Below are positions 7,460 through 14,739 of a stretch of DNA of 15,278 nucleotides, one piece after another (position 1 is the first letter of the stretch; each line of letters begins with the position of its first letter). The notes beneath the pieces are model-generated. The model was not told where the DNA came from and did not search any database. It saw only the letters and a program-made list of their open reading frames with translations. A program made the translations under genes and the position numbers. Source of the stretch: Desulfobulbaceae bacterium (lineage in GTDB: Bacteria; Desulfobacterota; Desulfobulbia; Desulfobulbales; Desulfurivibrionaceae); contig DOZO01000016.1 of NCBI GenBank assembly GCA_003517965.1, forward strand, positions 1 to 15,278, in the 5' to 3' direction.

Positions 7460-7522
7460 TTATCGACACTGAACCGTTGTTCATAAATAACCTCGACTTG
7501 ACAATAACCTGAGCGGCATAAA

Positions 7523-7571
7523 GGGCTGTAAATGAATAAACTAAAAAGCATATTTTATTCATTAACAGCCC
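7523..7571. repeat. 18-bp imperfect palindrome upstream of leuS
   Basis: GGGCTGTAAATGAATAAA (7523-7540) and TTTATTCATTAACAGCCC (7554-7571) are complementary at 17 of 18 positions (one A/A mismatch), around a 13-base loop. No T-run follows on either strand, so it is not a normal intrinsic terminator. The hairpin spans the ATG at 7532 and ends 23 bp before the preferred leuS start. It may be a leader hairpin that controls leuS, an operator, or an mRNA stability element. Confidence 0.75.
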
Positions 7572-7594
7572 CTAAAAAAACCGGAACAACGAAT

Positions 7595-10069
7595 ATGAAA
7601 TACGATTTCCAGGCCATTGAAGAAAAATGGCGGGCTTACTGGCTTAATAACAACACCTACAAGGCACAGGAAGATCCAACCCGGCCTAAATACTACCTGC
7701 TGGAGATGTTCCCCTACCCTTCAGGCCGCATCCACATGGGCCATGTCCGCAACTATACCATCGGCGACGTGGTAGCCCGTTACAAACGAATGAAAGGCTT
7801 CAACGTCCTTCATCCCATGGGCTGGGATGCCTTCGGCCTGCCTGCCGAAAATGCGGCAATCAAACACGACACTCATCCAGCCAAATGGACCTACGAAAAC
7901 ATCGACTACATGAAAAAACAGTTGCAGCGCATGGGCTTCAGCTACGACTGGGATCGCGAGATCGCCACCTGCAACAGCAAATACTACCGCTGGGAGCAGC
8001 TGCTTTTTATCAAGATGTATGAAAAGGGTCTGGTATACCAGAAAATGACCACGGTCAACTGGTGCGAAACCTGCCAGACTGTGCTTGCCAACGAACAAGT
8101 CATCGACGGAGCCTGCTGGCGTTGTGACCAGGCCGTACTGCCCCGGGAAATGAACAGCTGGTTTTTCAAGATCACCGACTACGCCGAAGAGTTGCTCTCT
8201 GGTTGCGACAAGCTCACGGGCTGGCCGGAAAAGGTGCTCGCCATGCAGCGCAACTGGATCGGCAAGAGCGTAGGCGCCGAGGTGAACTTCCCTATCGAAA
8301 ACTCTGGGGAAATGCTGACCATTTTCACCACTCGACCAGATACCATCTTCGGCACGACCTTCATGTCCATTGCCCCGGAACATCCCCTGGCCCTTGAGTT
8401 GAGCGCTGGCACCACTCAAGAAGCGACGGTCAAGGATTTCGTTGCCCGGATCAAGATCGAGAAACAACGGCAAAGTCCGGAAGACGAGGTGGTAAAAGAG
8501 GGAGTCTTCACCGGAGGCTACTGCCTCAATCCTTTTAACGGCGCGAAATTACCAGTGTACGTGGCCAATTTCGTCCTCATGGAATACGGAACCGGCGCGG
8601 TGATGGCCGTCCCGGCCCATGACCAGCGCGACTTCGAGTTCGCCCGAAAATACGGGATTGAAATCCGGGTTGTCATTCAGCCCGAAGACGAGATTCTGGC
8701 ATCTTCCGCCATGACTGAGGCCTACGAAGGGCCAGGCATCTTGATCACCTCCGGCGAATTCACCGACCTGCCCTCGGAAAAGGCCAAGGCCGCCATCATT
8801 GCGACGGCATCAGAAAAAGGCTTCGGCTGCCAGCGCACCACCTTCCGCCTGCGCGACTGGGGCATCTCCCGGCAGCGTTACTGGGGCGCCCCCATTCCCA
8901 TGCTTCATTGTGCCCATTGCGGGGTAGTACCGGTGCCAGAAAGTGATCTACCCATCACCCTGCCTACCGATATCCAGTTTGATAAATCCGGCAAATCACC
9001 GCTGCATACTCTAAAAAGCTTCTACCAAGCAACCTGTCCTGTATGTAACGGCCCGGCCCGCCGCGAAACCGATACTATGGACACCTTTGTCGAGTCCTCC
9101 TGGTATTTTGCCAGATATGCCAGCCCTCGCTGCACCGACGGGCCACTAAAAAAAGAACAAGCCGCTTACTGGCTGCCGGTAGATCAGTACATCGGCGGGG
9201 TAGAACATGCAATCCTCCACCTGCTCTACTCCCGTTTTTTCACCAAGGTCATGCGTGATCTCGACTACCTGAGTATTGACGAGCCGTTCACCAACCTGCT
9301 CACCCAGGGCATGGTCATCAAAGACGGCACCAAGATGTCTAAATCCAAGGGCAACGTGGTAGACCCTAATGAGTTGATCGAAAAATACGGAGCCGACACG
9401 GTCCGCCTGTTCAGCCTCTTTGCCGCTCCGCCGGAACGGGATCTGGAATGGAGCGACCAGGGCGTGGAAGGAGCCTTTCGTTTTTTGAACCGGGTACATC
9501 GTCTGGTTGACGAAAACCTTGGCGTTTTTGCCAACCCTGTCTTTGAGCTCCCACTAAAAATGAATGCGGCAAGTACTGCCCTGCACCGAAAAACCCATCA
9601 GACCATCCGCAAGTTCGGAGCAGATATCGAGGCAAAGTTCCATTTCAACACCGCCATCAGCTCAGTAATGGAGCTTACCAATACCCTGTACAGCCTTGCC
9701 GGAGACGAAAACGGCAACTCCCCAGACCCAGCCGTGATCCGCGAGGCCATCGAGGCCATGCTTGCTCTGCTCTCCCCCATGGTGCCGCATCTTACTGCCG
9801 AACTTTGGGAGCTGACCAAACATCCCATCCCCCTTGCCGAAGTACCCTGGCCAGAGTACGATGCCGAAGCAGTACGAGAAGAGGAGATCACTATTGTAAT
9901 CCAGGTAAAGGGTAAGGTACGCAGCCAGCTCCAGGTTGCCCCTGGCACCAGCGATGCCGACCTTAAGAAAATGGCCCTGGCTGATGACAAGGTGCAAAAA
10001 TTTTTGGACGGCAATCCTGTGCGTAAGGTTATTGTGGTGCCAAACAAGTTGATCAATATCGTAATTTAA
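7595..10069 (+). CDS. leuS: leucyl-tRNA synthetase
   Basis: Class Ia synthetase that charges tRNA-Leu. Visible in order: HMGH (47-50), the HIGH-type signature, in MFPYPSGRIHMGHVRNY; the CP1 editing domain with TTRPDTIFGTTFMSIAPEHP and YGTGAVMAVPAHDQRDFEFA; a CAHC (439-442) and later CPVC pair typical of a zinc module; VESSWYFARYASP; GGVEHAILHLLYSRF; KMSKS (580-584); and the anticodon-binding and C-terminal domains ending IVVPNKLINIVI. Length 824 aa is normal. Start: MKYDFQAIEEKW at 7595 matches the family N-terminus. An ATG at 7532 has a better SD (AAGGG) but would add 21 unrelated residues encoded inside the palindrome, so it is less likely. It lies downstream of dnaB. Confidence 0.96.
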   Translation: MKYDFQAIEEKWRAYWLNNNTYKAQEDPTRPKYYLLEMFPYPSGRIHMGHVRNYTIGDVVARYKRMKGFNVLHPMGWDAFGLPAENAAIKHDTHPAKWTYENIDYMKKQLQRMGFSYDWDREIATCNSKYYRWEQLLFIKMYEKGLVYQKMTTVNWCETCQTVLANEQVIDGACWRCDQAVLPREMNSWFFKITDYAEELLSGCDKLTGWPEKVLAMQRNWIGKSVGAEVNFPIENSGEMLTIFTTRPDTIFGTTFMSIAPEHPLALELSAGTTQEATVKDFVARIKIEKQRQSPEDEVVKEGVFTGGYCLNPFNGAKLPVYVANFVLMEYGTGAVMAVPAHDQRDFEFARKYGIEIRVVIQPEDEILASSAMTEAYEGPGILITSGEFTDLPSEKAKAAIIATASEKGFGCQRTTFRLRDWGISRQRYWGAPIPMLHCAHCGVVPVPESDLPITLPTDIQFDKSGKSPLHTLKSFYQATCPVCNGPARRETDTMDTFVESSWYFARYASPRCTDGPLKKEQAAYWLPVDQYIGGVEHAILHLLYSRFFTKVMRDLDYLSIDEPFTNLLTQGMVIKDGTKMSKSKGNVVDPNELIEKYGADTVRLFSLFAAPPERDLEWSDQGVEGAFRFLNRVHRLVDENLGVFANPVFELPLKMNAASTALHRKTHQTIRKFGADIEAKFHFNTAISSVMELTNTLYSLAGDENGNSPDPAVIREAIEAMLALLSPMVPHLTAELWELTKHPIPLAEVPWPEYDAEAVREEEITIVIQVKGKVRSQLQVAPGTSDADLKKMALADDKVQKFLDGNPVRKVIVVPNKLINIVI

Positions 10070-10097
10070 GGCCCGGACACCCACAGAGGCAGAGACC

Positions 10098-10703
10098 ATG
10101 GAAATCTTTACCCTGACTCCGATAAACGGAATAAGTGCGTTAACGAAATTATTTTCTCTCAGAAAAACATCGGGGATAATTCCTAACTTGCTAAAAAGTC
10201 TGAGCCTGCTTTTAGTCCTGCTGATTCTCACTGGGTGCGGCTATCATAACCCCAACATGCTCCCACCTGACAAACAGAGTCGAATACTCAAGCTTCATAT
10301 TCCCCTCTGGTCAAATCCAACCAATGAAATCAGGCTTGCCTCCGACATCCACAATGCCCTGCAGGACTGGCTGGGACAAAGTAAACAGTTTAAAGTCGTA
10401 ACCAACTCAGGGGAAGCCGATTATGTATTAAACGGCAAGATCAACTCGGTCAGTTATACCGGTCGAGCCTACGACGCTCAGGGTAAAGCCCAGGCCCTAA
10501 TTTCCACCCTGAGCGTAAGTTACATCGTTACCGACACTAACACCGGCAAGACGGCCTGGCAATCAACCTTCGCCCTCTCAGAATCTTATTCCCTGCAAAC
10601 CGATACCCACAAAAAACAGGCCGTTGAAACCCTGGTGGACAAGTTAGGCGAAGATATATATATCCGCCTTTACAATGCCCTCTCCCGTTATGAAAAAAAG
10701 TAA
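10098..10703 (+). CDS. lptE: LPS-assembly lipoprotein, LptE-like
   Basis: Outer-membrane lipoprotein expected to plug and fold LptD in LPS export. The hydrophobic segment SLLLVLLILTGCGYH ends in a lipobox LTGC (44-47), so Cys47 would be lipidated. After it come FKVVTNSGEADYVLNGKI and LSVSYIVTDTNTGKTAWQ, the beta-rich pattern of the LptE/DUF799-like fold. Length is 201 aa. The n-region before the hydrophobic core is long for a signal peptide; a TTG start near 10190 would give a shorter one, but ATG 10098 has GAGG 8 bases upstream. It follows leuS by 28 bp, the same order as leuS-lptE in E. coli, which strongly supports the call. Next in E. coli would be holA, absent here. Confidence 0.8.
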   Translation: MEIFTLTPINGISALTKLFSLRKTSGIIPNLLKSLSLLLVLLILTGCGYHNPNMLPPDKQSRILKLHIPLWSNPTNEIRLASDIHNALQDWLGQSKQFKVVTNSGEADYVLNGKINSVSYTGRAYDAQGKAQALISTLSVSYIVTDTNTGKTAWQSTFALSESYSLQTDTHKKQAVETLVDKLGEDIYIRLYNALSRYEKK

Positions 10704-10851
10704 TCGTTCAGCAGCACCACATCTGCTTTGTCATCGGCCTGCTTATGTGCAATAGCACATTTCGCAAGCATCTTTCGCGCATCTGCGGCACTGCTGAACG
10801 CTTACATTCCTGGGCTTATCTTAAATTTTGGTGCCCCAGGTGAACGATTAC
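10700..10851. repeat. structured intergenic element with inverted repeats between lptE and tkt
   Basis: This intergenic stretch has no convincing gene but much structure. GTAATCGTTCA (10700-10710) is the exact reverse complement of TGAACGATTAC (10841-10851) and nearly so (10/11) of TGAACGCTTAC (10795-10805). CGTTCAGCAG (10705-10714) pairs with CTGCTGAACG (10791-10800). Inside, ATGTGC-AATA-GCACAT (10745-10760) forms a hairpin flanked by TGCTT and AAGCA. A second dyad, CCTGGG/CCCAGG, lies at 10809-10840. The left end begins at the lptE stop codon. It could be a MITE-like or REP-like element, or a structured RNA. A short minus-strand open frame here is not credible as a gene. Confidence 0.6.
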
Positions 10852-10900
10852 GAAAAAAACAAGGGTCTGGAGAAGTGAGTGCTGAGTGCAAAAAATATAT

Positions 10901-10930
10901 TTGCCATTATCCCGCAGGGAAAGGTATATA
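10901..10930 (+). promoter_or_regulatory. candidate sigma70 promoter for tkt
   Basis: A -35 box TTGCCA (10901-10906, 5/6), an 18-base spacer and a -10 box TATATA (10925-10930, 4/6) lie about 70 bp upstream of tkt. The stretch TTATCC followed by GGTATATAA also occurs in the mazG promoter. Confidence 0.5.
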
Positions 10931-10999
10931 AAAGTATTTTGTAATCATCCTTCATCCTGGTAATTTTTTTTACTACAGAATCAAAAATTGGAGATACTC

Positions 11000-12991
11000 A
11001 TGTCGTCACGCCGAGAACTTGCCAATGCCATCCGCGCCCTTAGCATGGATGCCATCCAGAAAGCTAAATCTGGCCATCCTGGCGCGCCCATGGGCATGGC
11101 CGATATTGCCGAAGTCCTGTGGAACGACTTTCTTAGCCATAATCCAGCCAACCCCAAATGGGCCAACCGCGACCGTTTTGTTCTAAGTAACGGTCACGGC
11201 TCCATGCTTCTTTATTCCCTGCTCCACCTCAGCGGCTACGATCTGCCCATTGAAGAGATTAAAAACTTTCGCCAACTCCACTCCAAAACCCCTGGCCACC
11301 CGGAATACGGCTACGCCCCCGGAATCGAAACCACCACCGGGCCCTTAGGCCAAGGTATTGCCAATGCGGTAGGAATGGCCATTGCTGAAAGAACCTTGGC
11401 AGGCCAGTTCAACCGACCGGGCCATGCAATTATCGATCATCAAACCTATGTTTTTCTGGGCGACGGCTGCATGATGGAGGGAATTTCTCACGAAGTCTGC
11501 TCCCTTGCCGGTACCCTGGGCCTGGGCAAGCTCACCGCACTGTACGATGACAACGGCATCTCCATCGACGGCGAGGTAGAAGGCTGGTTCACCGATAACA
11601 CTCCCATGCGCTTTCGTGCCTACGGCTGGCATGTTATTGAAGGCGTAGACGGTCATGACGCAGAGGCAGTAAAAAAAGCCCTTGCCGAGGCAAGGATCGT
11701 AACGGATAAACCCACACTCATCTGCTGCAAAACCGTGATCGGCTGGGGCTCTCCCAATAAGCAGGGCAAAGAGGATTGCCACGGCGCGCCTCTGGGTGAG
11801 GCCGAAATCGCTTTGGTTCGCCAGGCCATCGGTTGGCCCCACCCTGCCTTTGAAATCCCCACGGAGATCTATGCTGGCTGGAGCGCCAAGGACAAAGGCG
11901 CCGCCCGGGAAGCTGAATGGAATACCCGTCTTGTCGCTTATCAAGCAACGTACCCTGAACTTGCCGCTGAACTTGAGCGCAGGCTTGCCGGCAAACTCCC
12001 TGCCGACTGGCAGGCAAAATCAGGTGCCTACATCGACAACGTCAACGCCAAGGCGGAGAAGGTCGCCACCCGCAAGGCCTCACAAAACTGCTTAAACGGC
12101 TATGGCCCACTGTTGCCAGAATTCCTTGGCGGCTCAGCCGACCTGGCTTGCAGCAATCTGACCATCTGGTCCGGCACTAAGGGCATCAACACTGATAAGG
12201 GCGGCAACTATATCCATTACGGAGTTCGCGAATTCGGTATGTGCGCCATTGCCAACGGCCTCGCCCTGCACGGCGGCTTCATCCCCTACACTGCCACCTT
12301 TCTGATCTTTTCCGAATACGCCCGCAACGCCCTGCGCATGGCCGCACTCATGAAGCAGCGTTCGGTATATGTTTTTACCCACGACTCCATTGGTCTGGGC
12401 GAGGACGGTCCCACCCACCAGCCGGTGGAGCAGGCCGCCACTCTACGGCTGATCCCAAACATGGGCCTATGGCGGCCCTGCGATGCGGTAGAAACTGCAA
12501 TAGCCTGGAAAGTTGCCATCGAACGCTATACCGGCCCCACCTGCCTGCTGCTTTCCCGGCAGAATCTACCCCACCAACCCCGCAGCGCTAAACAGCTGGC
12601 CAACATTGCCAAGGGCGGCTATGTCCTGCTCGATTGCGACGGTACCCCGGAAGCCATCCTCATCGCCACCGGCTCCGAGGTCGAGTTGGCAATAGCGGCA
12701 GCCAAAGAGCTTGGGGCTATGGGCAAGAATATTCGTGTGGTCTCCATGCCCAGCACCGATTGCTTCGAAAGCCAGAGCAAGGCATATCGACAATCCGTGC
12801 TACCGGATACGGTCCAAGCCAGGGTAGCTATTGAAGCTGGAGTCACCAGTGGTTGGTATCGCTATGTCGGCACCAGGGGCAAGGTCATCGGCATCGACCG
12901 CTTCGGCGAATCCGCGCCGGCAGAGCAACTGTTCCCTTACTTCGGGTTTACCGTGGAGAATGTAGTCAAGGCTATTGAGGAAATTTTGTAA
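11000..12991 (+). CDS. tkt: transketolase
   Basis: Thiamine-diphosphate enzyme that moves two-carbon units between sugar phosphates in the pentose phosphate pathway. Motifs: GHPGAPMGMADIAEVLW (25-41, with His26); GHGSMLLYSLLHLSGY; GDGCMMEGISHE (154-165), start of the ThDP/Mg motif that ends in DDN; and HDSIGLGEDGPTHQPVEQ from His461 in the pyrimidine-binding domain. The C-terminal domain (about 535-663) includes GSEVELA and GIDRFGESAP. Length 663 aa equals that of E. coli TktA. Start chosen at ATG 11000 with GGAG 6 bases upstream; an upstream TTG is less likely. It is separated from lptE by 296 bp and has its own candidate promoter, so it is probably a separate unit. Confidence 0.97.
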   Translation: MSSRRELANAIRALSMDAIQKAKSGHPGAPMGMADIAEVLWNDFLSHNPANPKWANRDRFVLSNGHGSMLLYSLLHLSGYDLPIEEIKNFRQLHSKTPGHPEYGYAPGIETTTGPLGQGIANAVGMAIAERTLAGQFNRPGHAIIDHQTYVFLGDGCMMEGISHEVCSLAGTLGLGKLTALYDDNGISIDGEVEGWFTDNTPMRFRAYGWHVIEGVDGHDAEAVKKALAEARIVTDKPTLICCKTVIGWGSPNKQGKEDCHGAPLGEAEIALVRQAIGWPHPAFEIPTEIYAGWSAKDKGAAREAEWNTRLVAYQATYPELAAELERRLAGKLPADWQAKSGAYIDNVNAKAEKVATRKASQNCLNGYGPLLPEFLGGSADLACSNLTIWSGTKGINTDKGGNYIHYGVREFGMCAIANGLALHGGFIPYTATFLIFSEYARNALRMAALMKQRSVYVFTHDSIGLGEDGPTHQPVEQAATLRLIPNMGLWRPCDAVETAIAWKVAIERYTGPTCLLLSRQNLPHQPRSAKQLANIAKGGYVLLDCDGTPEAILIATGSEVELAIAAAKELGAMGKNIRVVSMPSTDCFESQSKAYRQSVLPDTVQARVAIEAGVTSGWYRYVGTRGKVIGIDRFGESAPAEQLFPYFGFTVENVVKAIEEIL

Positions 12992-13054
12992 CTATTTTAT
13001 AACAAGCTCAAGACGACAGAAAAGTCAAAAGCTATACATCGGAAGGTGATTCTA

Positions 13055-13285
13055 ATGACTATGTCTCCCATAGAAATAGAACGACAAGCATCCCGGTTGT
13101 CTCCCGGCGACAGGGCGAGACTCGCTGGTTATCTGTTGGAGTCTTTGCACGATCTTGTGCTTGCGGAGGTAGAACTGGATTGGAAAAAAGAAATCGCGCG
13201 TCGTGTCGCCACCCACGAAACAAACACAGCGCCAGCCTTTTCCGCCGAAGATGTTTTTGCCGAAGCTAAGCGTATCTGCCAATGA
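13055..13285 (+). CDS. addiction module antitoxin, RelE/ParE-associated (TIGR02574-type)
   Basis: Small acidic-to-neutral protein of 76 aa. The pattern LSPGDRARLAGYLLESL then ELDWKKEIARRVA, with FSAEDVFAEAKRI at the end, matches putative addiction module components that pair with RelE/ParE toxins. It would neutralise the toxin encoded next and probably repress its own operon. Start chosen at ATG 13055, with GGAAGG 8 bases upstream; GTG 13046 and ATG 13061 are alternatives. The stop overlaps the toxin start by 4 bp (ATGA), typical of coupled toxin-antitoxin pairs. Antitoxin first is the common order for this family. It lies 63 bp after tkt with no clear terminator between. Confidence 0.85.
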   Translation: MTMSPIEIERQASRLSPGDRARLAGYLLESLHDLVLAEVELDWKKEIARRVATHETNTAPAFSAEDVFAEAKRICQ

Positions 13286-13602
13286 ATAATATTAAATTTG
13301 TCACCGTTGCACGAGAAGAATTTTTCGCAGAGGTGTTACACTACAACACAGTTAAAAAAGGGTTAGGCGCAAATTTTACTATTGCCGTTGAAAAGACTGT
13401 GGTCTTAGCCTTGGAACTGGCCTTAAATTTTCCAAATGCCGGTTTTCCCTTTGCTTCGGGAACACGACGCATAGCCGTTAAGGGGTTCCCAATTTTTCTC
13501 GTTTACAAACCATCAGCCAACGGCATCGTTATTTTCGCGGTAGTCAACCAATCTCGCCGGTCAGGCTATTGGTGTTCCCGTGTCGAAGCCAATCTCCCCT
13601 GA
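13282..13602 (+). CDS. RelE/ParE family toxin
   Basis: Toxin partner of the preceding antitoxin, 106 aa. RelE/ParE toxins either cleave mRNA on the ribosome or block gyrase; which applies is unknown. The C-terminal half has the family pattern RRIAVKGFPIFLVYK, then IVIFAVVNQSRRSGYW and a final Arg. Family members usually have His where Asn occurs in AVVNQ; the Arg pair and the YW are kept. The ATG at 13282 overlaps the antitoxin stop (ATGA), so translation is probably coupled. The gene is more AT-rich than its neighbours (many AAA, TTT and ATT codons), which fits acquired DNA. No homology search was possible. Confidence 0.85.
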   Translation: MNNIKFVTVAREEFFAEVLHYNTVKKGLGANFTIAVEKTVVLALELALNFPNAGFPFASGTRRIAVKGFPIFLVYKPSANGIVIFAVVNQSRRSGYWCSRVEANLP

Positions 13603-13667
13603 ACCAAAATATTTTCAGCCGTAGCAATTTTTTTAACCTTGCGACTTGCAACCTGACCTTTTCCATA

Positions 13668-14606
13668 ATGCGCATCGGCACCCTGAACCTTGACACCCCC
13701 TTCATCCTCGCCCCTTTGGCAGGATACAGCGATTTGGCCTTTCGCCTGCTCTGCCGAGAGTACGGCGCCAGCTTATGTTTCTCAGAGATGATCAGCTGCC
13801 ACGGGCTCCATTTCCGCCAACAAAGTACCTTGGATATGCTCAAAACCGTGACTGCTGAGCGGCCTGTAGCCATGCAGCTCTTTGGTGCTGAACCGGAGAT
13901 CATGGGTGAGGCGGCGGCCATGCTTTCAGAGCATTCCATTGATCTCATCGATATCAACATGGGTTGTCCAGCTAAGAAAGTCATAAAAAAAAGAGCAGGT
14001 TGCGCTCTAATGAAGGAACCTGCTCTGGCTGCCAAGATAATCAGGGCTGTGGTAAAAAATTCTGCAGTGCCGGTGACCGTAAAATTTCGCTCCGGCTGGA
14101 ACCACCAAACCGTCACCGCCTGCGACTTTGCCAGAATGGCGGAGGAAAACGGCGCGGCAGCGATAACGGTCCACGCCCGAACCTGGAGCGACGGCTTCAG
14201 CGGCACCGCAGACTGGCGGATCATCAGCCAGGTAAAGCAGGCAGTTTCCATTCCGGTGATCGGCAACGGCGACATCACCTCCCATGCCGACGGCCTGCGG
14301 ATGCTGGCGGAAACCGGCTGCGACGGGGTAATGATCGGCCGGGGTGCCCTGGGCGCCCCCTGGATTTTCTCCGCCGAGGCGCCGGAAAACCCATCCCTCG
14401 CCTACAGAATAAAGGCCCTGAACCGCCACCTGACCCTAATTGCCAAGCACCAGCCAGACACGCCACCCTCCCAGATAAAAAATCACGCTGGTCGGTATTT
14501 CAAGGGGGTACCAGGCGGGGCGGAAATAAGACGCCAAATTTTCAGCCTGACTTCTTTTGCCGCAGTGAGAGAAGTCATTTCCTCTTTCTTGCAAGTCCTT
14601 CCTTGA
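13668..14606 (+). CDS. dus: tRNA-dihydrouridine synthase (DusB-like)
   Basis: FMN-dependent reductase that makes dihydrouridine in tRNA. It begins MRIGTLNLDTPFILAPLAGYSDLAFR, close to the DusB N-terminus. The catalytic motif NMGCPAKKVIKKRAGCALM carries the proton-donor Cys100. Further family motifs: VTVKFRSGW; ITVHARTW; IPVIGNGDI; and GVMIGRGALGAPWIF, which binds the FMN phosphate. The C-terminal helical domain ends with YFKGVPGGAEIRRQIF. Length 312 aa is normal. Start chosen at 13668; the in-frame ATG at 13569 would overlap the toxin gene and add 33 unrelated residues. No clear SD is seen. It follows the toxin-antitoxin pair by 65 bp. Confidence 0.93.
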   Translation: MRIGTLNLDTPFILAPLAGYSDLAFRLLCREYGASLCFSEMISCHGLHFRQQSTLDMLKTVTAERPVAMQLFGAEPEIMGEAAAMLSEHSIDLIDINMGCPAKKVIKKRAGCALMKEPALAAKIIRAVVKNSAVPVTVKFRSGWNHQTVTACDFARMAEENGAAAITVHARTWSDGFSGTADWRIISQVKQAVSIPVIGNGDITSHADGLRMLAETGCDGVMIGRGALGAPWIFSAEAPENPSLAYRIKALNRHLTLIAKHQPDTPPSQIKNHAGRYFKGVPGGAEIRRQIFSLTSFAAVREVISSFLQVLP

Positions 14607-14631
14607 CACTGTATTTTCCTTCCATTAGACT
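14603..14631 (+). promoter_or_regulatory. candidate sigma70 promoter for the downstream ABC gene
   Basis: A perfect -35 TTGACA (14603-14608) overlaps the dus stop codon; a 17-base spacer leads to TAGACT (14626-14631, 4/6). Transcription would start near 14638, about 100 bp before the ABC ATPase. Nothing else is visible in 14632-14739. Confidence 0.5.
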
Positions 14632-14739
14632 CTTTCTGTCTTGTCGGCCTTGTAACGCAACAAACCTGAATCAAGGAACATAAGCTGATTGAAATCAGAG
14701 CACAACAATTTGACAACTTCTCTTAATCCCAAGTCTGCC

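Noticed and set aside
7498..7503. TTGACA upstream of leuS as a promoter
   Set aside because: No acceptable -10 box at 16-18 bases; the expected place holds AAGGGC.
6323..8473. Minus-strand open frames of 238 and 250 codons opposite dnaB and leuS
   Set aside because: Antisense shadows of strongly conserved genes; the sequences look like reverse translations with no domain.
10688..10801. Minus-strand open frame of about 38 codons across the structured element, with a protein-like composition
   Set aside because: No start codon near its 5' end and bounded by stops; it may be a remnant but cannot be called a gene.
10728..10931. 67-codon plus-strand open frame in the lptE-tkt gap
   Set aside because: No SD, no recognisable family, and it runs through the inverted repeats and into the tkt promoter; more likely chance.
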